In this document: positions 11,440-23,512 of the stretch, piece by piece | How positions within the stretch are numbered: position 1 is the first letter of the stretch | How the letters are laid out: every line of letters begins with the position of its first letter | Assembly (NCBI GenBank): GCA_018292915.2 | Contig: JACVVK020000325.1 | Coordinates: 664,001-728,000, forward strand | Source: Batillaria attramentaria | Lineage: Eukaryota > Mollusca > Gastropoda > Batillariidae | Reading direction: 5' to 3' | Length of the DNA stretch: 64,000 nucleotides | Made by a program: the position numbers and the translations under genes | The notes under the pieces: generated by a model | The model's database searches: none | Told to the model about the DNA's origin: nothing | Seen by the model: only the letters and a program-made list of their open reading frames with translations

Positions 11440-11913
11440 TCTCGGTCGCCGTTATCACACTGGGAGACAGGTGCTTGAGATGAATCTGGTGGTCTTCTGG
11501 AGTTCTTCCACCGGCCTGTACAGCTTCTGTTACAGGGGGATGGTTGTGGCCGTCGCTTCCCTCAGGGTCTGGAAGTTCCTGCAGTCCTGTAGTATGTGTT
11601 TTGTTTTCTGCAATGCCTCTCCACAGAAGCACATCGGGGACGGCACAAAGCGCATCTTTCTGTGCAGATGGTGTCTCAGCCTGTTGTGTCCGGTTCTGTG
11701 GCGGAAGACTGTCCTGCAGTGGATTCCCTCACATTGTGGCATAGAAGGAAATGAGGAGGCAGACAGAATGGCAAAACTAGGTGCAGAAGACCAGCAAGAA
11801 GAAAATGCAGTCAGCTGAACAGAAATGAAGACCATCACCAAGTCTTTGTTCAGACCCTCTGAGGACCATGACAGCTGCCATCAGCTGACAAGACCAGACC
11901 AGACCTCAGAACC
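11440..11913 (-). mobile_element. Truncated LINE with inverted 5' segment
   Basis: The minus strand of about 11,450-11,700 encodes the C-terminal region of a non-LTR retrotransposon ORF: HNRLRHHLHRK, CFCGEALQKTKHILQDC, then, after a frame break, LYRPVEELQKTTRFISS, ending in an (AAG)n-like tail. From about 11,711 to 11,817 the opposite strand encodes an RNase H piece, LQWIPSHCGIEGNEEADRMA. In an intact element RNase H precedes the C-terminal zinc region on the same strand, so the 5' part is inverted. The whole insertion, including the SINE, is bounded by the 12-bp duplication GGACACTCCAGT (11,236-11,247 and 11,914-11,925). Confidence 0.85.
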
Positions 11914-12309
11914 GGACACTCCAGTGACAGCGTCTGTAATCCTAGCACTGAGCCAGCAAAAGCGTACTCGATGACGCGGCGACCACACTGGGCGCCGCTC
12001 CAGCAGGGTAAAAAAAAGAGTCGTAGAATTTTGAATGTTCGACCGCTCGCGAACTGAAGCCGGATACGGAGTGTAAGCAATATTCGGTGTATCGCATTAA
12101 GAGCTGAACCAATCATCCAGATAGAGTATTTGGAGCGTACAGGCGCACTCACGAGCGAAACTGTTCCAAAACATAAGCTGGCTTAGCAAAGATGGAATAA
12201 ACCCATTTAATGGAAGATCTCAGCGTTTCAGCCCCGGCAAGCTCTTCAAGCTGATACAATAAAAGTCAGTTGACGCTTATCAGTGTCTGGTCACTGTATC
12301 AGTTACCTT

Positions 12310-12413
12310 AGTTTTGTTGTTGTGTGTTAATTAGCAATGTAGCTTGAAGTTAAAAGTGCCCCGGGTCAACGTAGCTTGAGGCTAGAAGTGCCCCGGGTCA
12401 ATGTAGCTTGAAG
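12310..12413. repeat. ~35-bp tandem repeat
   Basis: About three units of GTAGCTTGAAG(T/G)...AGAAGTGCCCCGGGTCAA. The array is interrupted by the SINE II copy that follows and resumes in diverged form at 12,926. Confidence 0.8.
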
Positions 12414-12925
12414 GGGTTTTTTTGTTAGTTTTTTTGCTGCTGCCCCAATTCTTTGTCAGCTCCAGTGGTGTTCCTCCCAGGTCATGGGTGGAACCCACGG
12501 AGGACTCGGAAGCTGGGACAACTTTTTATTTTGCATGATGATGGAGATGAGGATGACAGTAAGATGATGATATGGAGGTCCGTGTGGTTTGGGACTGCGG
12601 GACAGGGCAGCATTCCACGCTTCCTGTCACAAATATCCCGGCATTAACCAGGCCCGGGAAGTACGGCACCTGCGGTGCCGGCCGTGTAATCATCCACATC
12701 ATAAGACGTGTCATACTAAGGGAAGCACCCCCCAAAGTCGCACCCGTGAAATGGGTGAATCTCGGCTGTGTGGCAACAGCCTCCCCATCGGGCCCATAGC
12801 ACACCCGCTCTGGGTAGGAGCCGACCTAGGTAGGAAAAATCCCGCTTGCCTTGGCTGGGACTCGAACCCGGGTCTTCCGGTCCATGGTCCGAAGTGCTAA
12901 CCACTACACTACGGGGGCCGGTAAA
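12414..12925 (-). mobile_element. SINE II, full-length tRNA-derived copy (~510 bp)
   Basis: Read on the minus strand from 12,925, the head is ACCGGCCCCCGTAGTGTAG with box A TAGTGTAGTGG and box B GGTTCGAGTCC, both perfect matches to the Pol III consensus. A long body follows and the element ends T/A-rich at about 12,420. The flanking duplication is TGTAGCTTGAAG (12,402-12,413) against TGTAACTTGAAG (12,926-12,937). A second long copy is at 51,785-52,277 and an internally deleted one at 35,786-35,996. Confidence 0.92.
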
Positions 12926-13129
12926 TGTAACTTGAAGTTAGAAGTGCATCAGACTGAGTCAACTGACCCGGGGAGTAAATCTGTCGTATTACACCGGATG
13001 AGTGATGACTATACAAATTACAGGTGCCCCCGAATCTAACCCCAGCCACGTGGCTTCAAGTGGAGAGATACCATTGGCTTGGGTCCCCCGGCAGTTACCC
13101 CGCATCTTGCTCGCATAAATCGTTTTTTA

Positions 13130-13130
13130 A

Positions 13131-13164
<34 letters not shown>
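13130..13164. repeat. (GT)n microsatellite
   Basis: About 34 bp of GT next to a diverged SINE I fragment. Confidence 0.95.
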
Positions 13165-13166
<2 letters not shown>

Positions 13167-13183
13167 AATAAAAGATGTGTTCT

Positions 13184-13292
13184 GGAGCCAAGTATTTATG
13201 CAGGCCTTTGTCTGGTTGCTCCGTCTTTGGTATCACCCACACGTGGTGGAAAAGGACGTTACACAGCTAAAACCCCACCCCACCTAATAAAT
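13184..13292 (+). mobile_element. SINE I, diverged 3' part
   Basis: A diverged version of the SINE I body (GCCAAGTATTTATGC, GTCTTTGGTATCACCC, GTGGTGGAAAAGGACGTTA) without the tRNA head. No clear target duplication; this is an older copy. Confidence 0.7.
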
Positions 13293-13788
13293 TCTATGCA
13301 TGGCATTTGTCTGTCTTGCAAACTGTCCTGCAAGTCCACTGTTAAAGTGTGTGTGTGCGTGTGTGTGTGGGGGGGGGGGAGAATGTTACCATTTGTAACA
13401 GCTTCACACACACACACACACAGAGCGACAGAGATAGGGGGAGGGGGTGGGGGGTGCAACAAAAAAACAGAGAGAATGCACTGGTATATTTTTTCCCGTT
13501 TTTATTTCAAGAAACAGCGATCACAAACTATACATAACGTAATACATGTGCACAATGCTTCGTCACTCACCGACGTACATGTACTGGATTCTCAACAGTG
13601 TAAGCATCACAACATGACTATAAATCTTTAACACTTCAGGTACAACAACCTGCTTTCCAAGTTACCAGCTGACACACTCTAGGCAGTGTCCCACTGGACT
13701 GGAACAAGGAAGCAAAACAAGATATTGGGGAAACTGAGAGGTTGAGAACGTGGTACGCACGCGTCCTACTAATTTCCGGAAACACCAG

Positions 13789-14070
13789 GGCCCGTATGTA
13801 ATAGTCGAGGTTAGGGCTTTTGGCCCCGGGTTAGAGTCTAACCTCGAACTAAACTAGCTGTAGGGTTAATTTTCTGTTTTTGTTTTTTTGTTTTAAATCA
13901 GGAAGCGGGCCCATTCCAGGAAGGTGCCTGAGCCGTTATAGGAGGATTTTTTTTCTTCTTTCTTCGCTTCCTCTTTTGTTTAATTTTGCTTTTGGATTTC
14001 TTTTGTGCTAGTCTAGGTTAGGCCCGTAGCCGTGGGTTAAATTAACCTCGACTTTTACATATAGGCCCAG
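13789..14070. mobile_element. Palindromic MITE, family P2
   Basis: The left end GGCCCGTATGTAATAGTCGA and right end TCGACTTTTACATATAGGCC are inverted repeats, and the interior is also loosely palindromic around a poly-T block. Flanked by CACCAG on both sides (13,783-13,788 and 14,071-14,076). An inverted second copy lies at 35,491-35,785. Confidence 0.8.
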
Positions 14071-14094
14071 CACCAGACCGAAGTTTGGACCGTT

Positions 14095-14310
14095 ATCATT
14101 TAGTTTAGTTAAATGGGTTTATTCCATCATAGCTAAGCTAGCTTGTGTCTTGGAAAGGCTTCGCTCGTGAGTGCGCCTGTACGTTCAAAACACTCTTTCT
14201 TCGTGATTAGTACAGCTCATAATGCGATACAATGTTGTTTACACTTTGCGCGAACGGTTGAACGTTCAAATTCTACGGCTGTTGTTACACTGGTGGATCA
14301 CTCGGTATGG
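14095..14310 (+). repeat. Dispersed repeat R-A, partial copy
   Basis: Complement of 12,000-12,222: AAATGGGTTTATTCCAT, GCTCGTGAGTGCGCCTGTAC, GATTAGTACAGCTC and TGCGCGAACGGTTGAACG are shared. It retains the insertion-free form of the segment that carries ACTG and TCAG insertions at 34.6 kb. Confidence 0.7.
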
Positions 14311-14644
14311 TCCTACTAAACACTGGAAAGACCAGCAGAAATAGACTGAAGTTTCGGATAAGAATGTTGAATCGCTTGAGGTTTAGGAACCTATATAAAG
14401 AGGTATTGGGTTAATAACCTAGGTTAGAAGTCAGAATATTAAAGCTGGATCAGTGTTAAAGCTGGGTTTTGTTTTTGTTTTGTGATCAAAACAAAATCAA
14501 ATAACATTTACCCCCTCCCCCCCCCCCCAAAAAAAAATGCTTAGTCTAAAATTAGTAATCGTAATACCTGTCAACTTGTTTAAACTGTAAGTTTTTACTG
14601 TTTCAGTGTGTGAGCTGGTATTTCCGGTAAATAGTAGGACAAGC

Positions 14645-14645
<1 letters not shown>

Positions 14646-14698
<53 letters not shown>

Positions 14699-14730
14699 AC
14701 TTATGTGTGAGTGTGTGTGTGTGTGGTTTT
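14646..14730. repeat. (GT)n microsatellite
   Basis: A GT tract of about 50 bp plus a short second block. Confidence 0.95.
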
Positions 14731-15269
14731 GTTTGTTGAACATCTGTTGGTGGGGTCAGTGGGCAGGAACAGGTACCAAATGCAATATCTGTCATAAATG
14801 TATCACAAACAACTCAAGTTTTCTTGTAACATCTCGATGGTACAAAAGGCCCAAGAATACCGTAGACATAACGATCATTTAAAAAAAAACAAAAAAAAAC
14901 ACACACACACACACACCACAAAATGTCATGAGATTTTGTTTTCAACATCACAAGGCCAAATCATGTGACTAGAGATGTACGACAACATAACAATTCTCTC
15001 ATGTACATATTTACATCTTTCATACGCTTCTCGCTCTACGTTACTCAACTGATCAAAGCGAATGCGTCTCACCGGATAAATGCACACCGTGTCCAGGTTT
15101 CAGTCTCGCTGGAAAGAACACTGGCTTCAAAACAATCGAGAACAGGCAAACGATTTTTAGAAAATGTTTTGTCGCATTTCCGTAACACTGTACTGCTCCT
15201 ATGGCACTTTCACGCAACAACTATCAAAATATTTCATACTTCAGAACTTTAGCAAAATCTCTTCTTCTT

Positions 15270-15345
15270 TTTTTTTGTCTTTGGTATCACCCACGTGTGG
15301 TGGAAAAAGGACGTTAAACCCTCGAACACCCACCCATCCTTCCAA
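15270..15345 (+). mobile_element. SINE I, 3' fragment
   Basis: Only the end of the body and tail: GTCTTTGGTATCACCCACG, GTGGTGGAAAAAGGACG, then ACACCCACCC. Confidence 0.8.
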
Positions 15346-16766
15346 GTCTGCAGTTTTGTGAACACTCTCCAGTCTGGACATAGCGCTAACTAAACTAACT
15401 TAAACTGTATGTACAAGTGCGTATGGTTTATCACAGATATTCCCAAGAAATCAGAATACGACTATTGTCCCAGAAATCAGGTCTCCCACTTTGTCTGTCT
15501 ATGTTGCAAGTGAGTGTTGTAAGTTCACTTTGTATATTTTCTGATGAGTCAATATAACTATCAGTTTCCGCTTCAGGCTCGCTCACTCTCTCTCTCTCAC
15601 ACATACACATCTTTTGAGCTACATGTAGTGGCAGGGGTGACACTTTTCAAAAACTGAAATAAGGAACTGGTTTCTACCTGGGGAAGGTGTCACAAACAAA
15701 ATGTGAGGGTTTTTTTTGTTTTTTTTTGGGGGGGGGGGTAACATTTTGAAAGGCTCCTGATCGACAAGTCTTCACAGGCAAGAGACTAACCCATATGGAT
15801 TGGAACACATTCAAAACATTTTGAAAATATTCCTCATTTCTGGGGATTTTAAACCAAGGATTACTGTCCATGGGACTGTGAAGTGCCACCCCTGCAGTAG
15901 TCGTGTACATGTACCTCTCGAATGACTGACCTTCCAAGCTCCTTAATACTGATGTGAACTATCCCTGAACATGTATTTACAGTTGTTTGGAAAAGGGGCA
16001 TGGGCAACTGTGATCTGATCTAAGGCCCTTTTCGCAGACGACAGTAGATGTCTGCTGGTGTGACCGCAATCAAGCACAAACTTCACAACTACATTACCGC
16101 TACTCAAACTGTAACACCGATCTGGATGGGGCATGGTACCTTCTCTAAAACCAAGAAGAAATTTATTCAGTCTCCATCTTCTCTGCCTGCCTGCAACCCC
16201 CCCCCCCCCCCATCACTCCCCCTCCCCTAACACAGGAAAGTGTATTTACAGGTAACAAATAACAGCTTTAAAACAAGCACTTGTCTTGGTGTACAAACAA
16301 CACAACCATACGTGTACAGAACAGTAGAACTGATGGGCTCCAAACATGTGTAAATCCAATGAACAATTACAATTCTGTACAACTTCTGTCAGAAATATCT
16401 GTGATATGATTCTAGCAGGCACTCTGAAGATAGAGCAAAAAAAAAAACCCAAAAAAACAAACAACAACAACAACAATTCTTTTCAGGCAAACTTCAACTG
16501 CTGTACAAATTTTTAATTTGAATAATGAAAGAATGCAGTCTAAACGATGCAATTCACAAACTGTCCGGCAGTTTTGTCTTCAGACCAACAATGAATAGAG
16601 TAACAATCACAGGAATCGATGAAAAGCTGGCTTAGAAATAATCAGTCAAACAAACAAGCAAAAACCAGCTCTTATATATACTAATATAGTGGTGAGAGAG
16701 AGAGAGACAGCATGACAAATCATAGGCACAGTATAACCACCAAGCTTCACTTTCAGTTCACGTGAA

Positions 16767-16836
<70 letters not shown>

Positions 16837-17690
16837 CGCGCGTGTGCACGTGGTTAAGACTCTGACAGAGGCTTGAGGCATACAGGCAGTGTCAGCTGCA
16901 TCAAGAACCACATGAGACAGATGCCAAGTTGCATGTGTAAAGCAACAAGATTAAATTCACACTTTATATCAGGCAAACACGTGACCAACAAAACATCAAC
17001 TGAGACTTTTCAACGGAGTTAAAACTTGTAAGTAACCTGCACTCTCTTAACAACAAGAACAACAATTAACACACCTTTTCTAACAGCCATAGAAATATTA
17101 AATGTCACGTTCACATGTGTCAGTAATGATCCATAAATTATTTATGTCAATATGTACAATGCAAACCCAGATGGCAAAGCACTTTGCTCACATCCTATGA
17201 AACCACCTTCAGCGGTGTGTGTCACAAGAAATGTCACGTTTTGTGTCTCAACAAATGTCACATTTTGTGTCACAGCAAATGTCACATGACCTGACACCTC
17301 CATTTTCTCTGTCCAAAAAGTCATACCTTTGGCAGAATACGAAGGAAAAGCACACAGAGCTGAACCTACAGTCAGATTCTGTTGGTCGAAAACTGCCAAC
17401 AGACCGGAATTCACCGCTGCCACGGTACAGGTCAGAGTCTGTCAGTGACACGTACCTTCAACACTGTAAACGTCACCCACTCTGACATCATCATCATCAG
17501 TGTGTCACTGTCTTACAGATATGCTGCCAAATTTCACATTCGAATCCCTCTCTCAATCAGATCTAGGCAAAACCTGTCACGCCAACAAGTTCATCCTGAA
17601 CAAAAACAACTCAAGTCCCTGGGAATGTCTAGAACCCTGAGCACTTTACGTACGTAGCTGTATGGAGATCTATCTGCGGCTGCTGTTAGT
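15346..17690. other. Unassigned stretch downstream of the nuclear receptor; possible long 3' UTR
   Basis: No coding exon is visible. It lies directly downstream (minus strand) of the receptor stop codon and holds little repeat DNA apart from the microsatellite at 16,771-16,850. Nuclear-receptor mRNAs often have long 3' UTRs, so part of it may be transcribed. A minus-strand AATAAA occurs at about 16,159-16,165, but choosing it as the poly(A) signal would be a guess. Confidence 0.3.
16771..16850. repeat. (GT)n-(GC)n microsatellite
   Basis: A GT run ending in a pure CG run. Confidence 0.96.
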
Positions 17691-20600
17691 CTACGAGTTG
17701 AGAAGGAAGGGGATGTAGATCATTTTACTGTTCAGAAGGTGTAGAGAAGCTGTGCGGATCTCTGGCAACTGGGCCAGCAGGTCACCGAAGCGGTTCGCCT
17801 CAGACGGGAAGCGCTCGAGGATGTACCGCTGAAGGACTTTCTCGTACGTGCGCACAATGCGCTGGACAGCTGGGTCTTTCTGTTGTTGCTCATCTGAAAA
17901 AGTTGGGATGGAACCCTGTGAATCTGATGCAAAAAGAATTTGGAGACATTTGCAAATAGCAGCCCGATTCTTTCCCAAAGAAAGCAAAAGCTGTCTGCTT
18001 GCTAGTTAGCTCAAAGCGAAATGTTTGCAGTTATGCACTGCACAATTTGACAATGTACAGATACGCGATTAGCTTAAACCCCACCAGCTGGCAGAGATGA
18101 TTTGTGAGAGGCGAGTGGTTCAATATGCAGTAGGTTCTAGTATAGTTTGATATGCAAACTGTCCCATAAATGCCCACCTGCAGCCTTTAAATGCAGAAAA
18201 AAATTACTGAACAACAGCTTCCCCTTCAGTGTTCTAGCCATCAAAACAAAAAAAGTGCAATCTAATTCAATGAATATATTACACAAGAACTGACCTTGGG
18301 TGAGCAGCAGAATGACTTCAAGACAGACCAGCTCTTTCCGCGTGATGCCAAGCTGGGCGAACTGCAGAATGACGCGAGTGACCCGCTGCATCACACCCCC
18401 GATCTCTTTGTCCAACTGGTCCATCGTGAAGAACTTGCCGAACGTCTTGTCCAGGTACTGCTGCATGCGGGACATGTTACGCTGGTACAGCTCGGCGAAG
18501 CTGTTGGGGATGGGGGGCTTGCAGAAGGGGGAGGCGGCTGTGGCTTTGTGACTCTGCCGACCCGAGATGGGTCCGTACGCGGTCATGATGAGGAGGAGCA
18601 GCTCGTGCCACTTGGAGGTCAGGATCTTGGTCTGCAGGTGGAGAGGGATTTCGTGGTGGAAGGGCAGGTGGCGCATCCATTGAACCAGCTTCATCACAAT
18701 GTCGTCGCCCACCTTACACAGGGCCTCCGCCACGCTCTGCTCGGTGCCGGTGAACTGCTCGATCTTGTAGTTCTCGGCAATGTCCAGAAGGCAGTCCTTT
18801 CGCATGAGCTCCGAGATCAACACCGTGTGTGTAGATGGATGCGACGCGGACGACGACATGGTGGTGGTCGTGTACCCTCGCTGGTGGGAGGCTGTGGAGA
18901 ACGCATAGGCTGAGTTGTTATCTCTCATACTCCAACCGCTTGAATACATGGACGGCCCAAGGGGCGACGGCTCCCCAACGGAGGCACTGTGAGCGCTTTC
19001 TCTGTCAACCTCAATCCCTGTGTCAGCCTCACTGATGTTATCAGACAGTGATGTGGAGCCCATTTTAGGGCTGTCATACTGGTGGGGAATGTGGGGGTAC
19101 TGAGGGATGCTGGGATACTGACTGGGGCGCTGCTGATGGTGCCCAGGGTGCATGAGTGACTCCTGGAACTCTGGCATCATGTAGCCTGGTGCGGCACTTA
19201 TCAGGCTAGGATCCAGCTTGGCCACATGTTGTGCAATGCGCTGTTTGAGGGCTTTCTCGGCAGAGTCGCGCCTCTTGTGCTTCTTGTACTTGACCTGTTC
19301 AGAAAAAAAAAAAAAAAAAAATCCCACTCACTTAAAAAAGGGTTTCCTTACTTTGTTCATATCCACATTTCAAGCACACACACAAAATAGGATAAAAATA
19401 AAAACAAAAATGAAATTTCTGTGCACACTGGTTAATCGCAACTTCAAACATTTCTTTCATGTCAGGTCTGTTGTATTTAGCATCTGTCACATCCAAAAAT
19501 TAATATCCAAAGGTCAGAATTATCCGAGAAGAAAACAAAAGATACATTTATTTGTGTAGAGTTTGAAGATGCGCATCTCAAAAGCAATTTTTTTCCCCGT
19601 GGAAACGATTTCGCACTCGGCAGACTGGTGATGAAAACACAGAACGTACAAAAACTCATCCTCTAAATTTGTCCTAAAACGTGGGTGGGTGGGTGTTTGG
19701 GGGTTTAACGTCCTTTTCCACCACATAGGGTGACATCAAAGACGGGGCAACGATATGAAAAAGCCAGCGCAAATATTTGGCCCCAGCCGGGATCGAACTC
19801 ACGACCCGAGCATTAGAAGGTCCTAAAACGTAAACACATTAAGAATGAATGAACTGTTAAGAATAAGAACTGACAACATACCTTGTACAAGTTGTACACA
19901 GCTCCAGAGTTTCGTCCCCCTGGCATTCTGTCCTCTCGAACAGCTGGAGAGAAGAAACAGAATAATGTACATATTGTTAGATATTTATTGCATAAAAACA
20001 ACACAACCACATGTATGGAAGAAATATCTGTACCACCGATCCCAAAAAAAAAGGGGGTGTAGGTGGAAGGGGGGGATAGTTCTCCATACAGGCAAGTACG
20101 TACATGTCATGTTGACACAGTTGATAAAACCGTCAGAAGATTCAAGAAGTTTAACTCTATCGTAAACGGGGCTCCCGCTGCCTCAACATTACCCATGCCT
20201 GGGTCTGCCCCCGTGAAACTGCAGTAAACTGACTACATACTAATAACAATCTCTAGAAAGCTTTACTGAAGACACATTCATTTGACATTTTAAATTGTGC
20301 ACTCCTTGAAAAATGGATGGAGAATCAAATTCTGATAACCTGTGGGCGATGCATGGCTGAACCTTTCTTCAAACTAAGTGTCCCGCCACGAATGAGTTAA
20401 TGTGTCAAGACAGATGTGCAAACACACAAATTGGAAGGGTGGCGGCAGTAAAAAATTTTGAAATTTGAACAGCAGTAAAAAAAAAATAAAAAAAATCTAA
20501 ATTTCAGCATGACATGGATAGCAAGTTGTGAAAGTCACAGAACCCATGACAACACAGGTGTCAAGTATGAGAAAGGCACTGACACAAAAAGTCCACCCTC

Positions 20601-22257
20601 CCCAACACACACACCACACACACAATGTGACACCCACCTGCCAGCACCATCCCCATCTTCAGACATTTCTTGAAACGACAATACTGGCATCGGTTCCTCT
20701 GCACCTTGTTGATCTCGCACTCGCCGTCTGCCACGCATGTGTACACACGCTTGTTCTGCACAGTACGCTTGAAGAAACCCTTGCACCTGTCAACAGAGCA
20801 GAAGAATTAGGTTACATTACAATGACACAAGGGAGCTTTCTTGCACAGACGTTATGAACAGGCTCAAACGTTTTTCATGTACTTCAGAAGAAATCTGTGA
20901 AAACTAAGACCAGCAGCTAATGAAATTCTTGAAAGATTTCTATTGTTCATCCATATTTTAAAACCTTACTTTTTTCCCTTATGTTGCAGATACTTGTAAA
21001 TTTTCAACACAATGTTTTCTGTCTCAGTGGAAACCCAGGACCAAACAAGTGCAGACGCTAATTCTTTTTTTTAAAAACAACCCGCCTATGTTAAGGGACA
21101 TGCGTGTCCATTTAGCCACCAAGAAATCAGGGACGACAAGAAAAGGAACAAAAACATCCGCAGAATGCATCTTATCATTTTCGACTGCTAATTTCAAGGT
21201 TTACAAATCAACGTCAAACATGCTGCAAAATATGACAGGAAAATGCTTACCCTTCACATGTAATGATACCGTAGTGCAGACCCGTTGCTTTATCGCTACA
21301 GATGGCACAAACCATGGGCTCCTCCCCATCCGAATCTTCCTGAATGGTCTCCAGGTTCGAGATCATCGAGTGTCCCTTGTTGTGCGGGTTCTCCACCAAG
21401 TGCCCGCTGTACAAAAACTGTCCGTTCGTGTAATGCGAGATGAACTCCTGGTCCTTCTCCAAGCGACTGTCCTCCACCCCAGGTTCTTTGAAGCGTGGGG
21501 CCGCGAGGGAAGTGTCCTTGCTAGAACTGAGAGGTTTACTGTGGGAGTGCACGGAGCTGGGCGTAGCTCGTGTGGAATTGTCTATGTGCGGGTACGCGAT
21601 GATGGGCCCCGCCGGGGTGGAAATGCTCTCCGCGCTGGTGAGGACGTACCCTGTAGGGGGCGCCGCGATGAACATGGGGGCGGGCATGTTGTGGAGAGTG
21701 GCCGGGAACATGCCCTGCGCAGGAACCCCCATCATGGGGATAAACTTCAAGCCGCTGGTGGCCATGTTGGCCATGGAGGGGAAACCGGCTGACACCGGCA
21801 TCAGGTAACCCTGCATGTACGTCATGGCCGCGCTGGTGGCAGTCAGGGCTGCCGTGCTGGTCGGGCTGCTTTCACCGCTGCTTCCCGGTGACCTGGTCCT
21901 CTTCTCCCCACTCCCGCATTGCTCTGGTGAAGAGAACTGCTCACAGCTCTTGCTGTTAATGTCAAAACGAGGTTTCTTCTTGGGAGTGTCTTCAGCTACG
22001 CCACTCCCGCCAAATTCCGAACTGCGATCAGAAACGTAAGCACTGTCCCCGCTGCTTATATCGCTCTGCTGATCGCTCTCCGAGCCTTCTGAACACAACG
22101 ATCGAGCGGATTCCGAGTCTGTCAGCAGGTCCCGAACACGCTTCCGCTTAAGTTTCAAGTCTTGGAATAAACTGACTGTCTGTTGTTCCATGATGTCGGT
22201 GGCCATTTTGTTGTGGGCTGTGTTAAGGGTCACACAATGGGTCATGTACGTTGTCAT
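17691..22257 (-). CDS. NR6A1/HR4-like: Nuclear receptor, NR6A1 (GCNF)/HR4 type
   Basis: A sequence-specific nuclear transcription factor. Five coding exons fit in phase: 22257-21251, 20786-20638, 19943-19882, 19294-18295 and 17893-17691, all with GT/AG ends (806 aa). Residues 1-315 are Ser/Pro/Thr-rich with a basic KLKRKRVRD stretch. The two-zinc-finger DNA-binding domain covers about 317-382: CAIC...CEGCKGFFKR with P-box EGCKG, then C353, C359, C369, C372 and C377. It is followed by the conserved extension [20 protein letters not shown], which, with KYKKHKR, is the hallmark of the HR4/NR6 group. A linker rich in His/Pro/Ser leads to a ligand-binding-like domain at about 560-806. The chain ends in FLLNS with no obvious acidic AF-2 helix. 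The start is the ATG that opens the first exon after an in-phase acceptor; an upstream coding exon cannot be excluded. Intron 3 contains a SINE I. Confidence 0.93.
19682..19819 (-). mobile_element. SINE I, 5'-truncated copy in a receptor intron
   Basis: The copy ends at ATTAGAAG and so lacks box A. It is flanked by a perfect 11-bp duplication GTCCTAAAACG (19,671-19,681 and 19,820-19,830). It lies in the intron between the third and fourth coding exons of the receptor, in the same orientation as the gene. Confidence 0.92.
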
Positions 22258-22759
22258 CTGTAACATAAAGAAACAAAGTTCGGGGTCAATCGCCATCCAA
22301 AAAAAAAAAAAAAAAAAAATCCCTTGGTCTTATACTGCATTGACAAAGCTCCACGGTTCTGTCTGTTTCTCACAGATAACGCACGTGTAACCAGGAAAAT
22401 GCTGAAGTGCTTTTCTGAGTAAACAAAAACAAAAAAGGCACGGATCTGGAATGCGGCTTCTGTCCATCTGGATGTTCAAACGCTTTCCCTGTTGAAAAGA
22501 AATGAGGTTGGCAAAAGTACCTTGCTTAAACACTGATTTAGTGATTAACTGCTGACATGAACACCTCCTTTAACAGACTTGGAATGCCTCTCCTCTGGCT
22601 CAGGTAGTCTAACTATTTGCACTGCCACTGGCAGATACCAGTACACAGAAAGTCTCTGTCATTCAGGAAGACTTACAAACAGCACCATAAAAGCAACAAA
22701 ACTATTCGTCTAGCTTGAAAGCATAGGACCTGAAGAGTGCCTCGACCTTTCAGACGAGT

Positions 22760-22929
22760 GAGTGGGTGGGTGTTTGGGGGTTTAACGTCCTTTTCCACCA
22801 CATAGGGCGATATCAAAGACGGGGCAACGATGAAAAAGCCAGCACAAATATTTGGCCCCAGCCGGGATCGAACTCACGACTCGAGCATTAGAAGTCCAAC
22901 GCTCTACCATTCGACCACCCCGGCTCCCC
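22760..22929 (-). mobile_element. SINE I, full-length copy
   Basis: A near-consensus copy with tRNA head and (GGGT)n tail on the plus strand. The 10-bp duplication TCAGACGAGT flanks it at 22,750-22,759 and 22,930-22,939. Its close similarity to the copy at 46,712 suggests recent activity. Confidence 0.94.
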
Positions 22930-23027
22930 TCAGACGAGTCTGAACTGAGACAGTCTAAGAATGAATGTGTCTAGTATGAGTCACTTCTGGTTTCATTTAA
23001 AACCTGGAATCGAAATACAATCGGCGA

Positions 23028-23275
23028 GGAAACATAATCCGCAGGCACAAATGCTTTGTAGTATGTCAGAGCAAGCCCTAGGGAACATAAACCAAGATGT
23101 CTTATTTCTGGTCCAAATGTGCTCCGCTATCACAAGTTTCCAATAAACTAAACTGCTACAAAAGCTTTGCAGTAGTCAGAGCAAGCCCTAGGGAACATAA
23201 ACCAAGTGTACAAGATGTCTTGTTTCTGGTATAAGCGTGCTCCGTTATCACAAATTTCCAATAAACTACAATATT
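23028..23275. repeat. Two-unit tandem duplication (~115-120 bp)
   Basis: Both units contain GTCAGAGCAAGCCCTAGGG, ACATAAACCAAG, GATGTCTT and TTCCAATAAACTA with a few substitutions and a short insertion. Non-coding. Confidence 0.9.
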
Positions 23276-23512
23276 ACTGCACCTCGATCATGGTGGTGTG
23301 TTCGTCAGCTGGTAATCCAAAGTAATCCTGAAATTCGGTGAACTCAAGGACAATCAAGCCGAGACCGAAGGTCCATCCAACATCAAATGGGTAACACACA
23401 GAAACTGATCGAGCACAGCACAACAGACCACTTTTGCTCCGACTCTCATGATTCCACAGAGAAGCTGTAACTAGGTAACAATGAAGTGTTCGCGGCTGCG
23501 CCAACGACCAAA

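Larger units (their letters stand above)
11160..12222 (-). repeat. Dispersed repeat R-A, interrupted by a LINE and a SINE
   Basis: Segments 11,160-11,247 and 11,914-12,222 are the two halves of one repeat copy. Complementary copies lie at 34,590-35,160 (itself split by a SINE) and 14,100-14,310 (partial). Shared landmarks are AACAGCTCAGAACGA, ATTACAGACGCTGTC, GCTCGTGAGTGCGCCTG and AAATGGGTTTATTCCAT. The family is non-coding and its class is unknown. Confidence 0.7.

Noticed and set aside
12840..12921. tRNA-like sequence on the minus strand with perfect Pol III boxes
   Set aside because: Part of the 510-bp SINE II repeat, with collinear copies at 35.8 and 51.8 kb.
18296..18913. 205-codon plus-strand frame
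   Set aside because: It is the antisense shadow of the receptor ligand-binding-domain exon.
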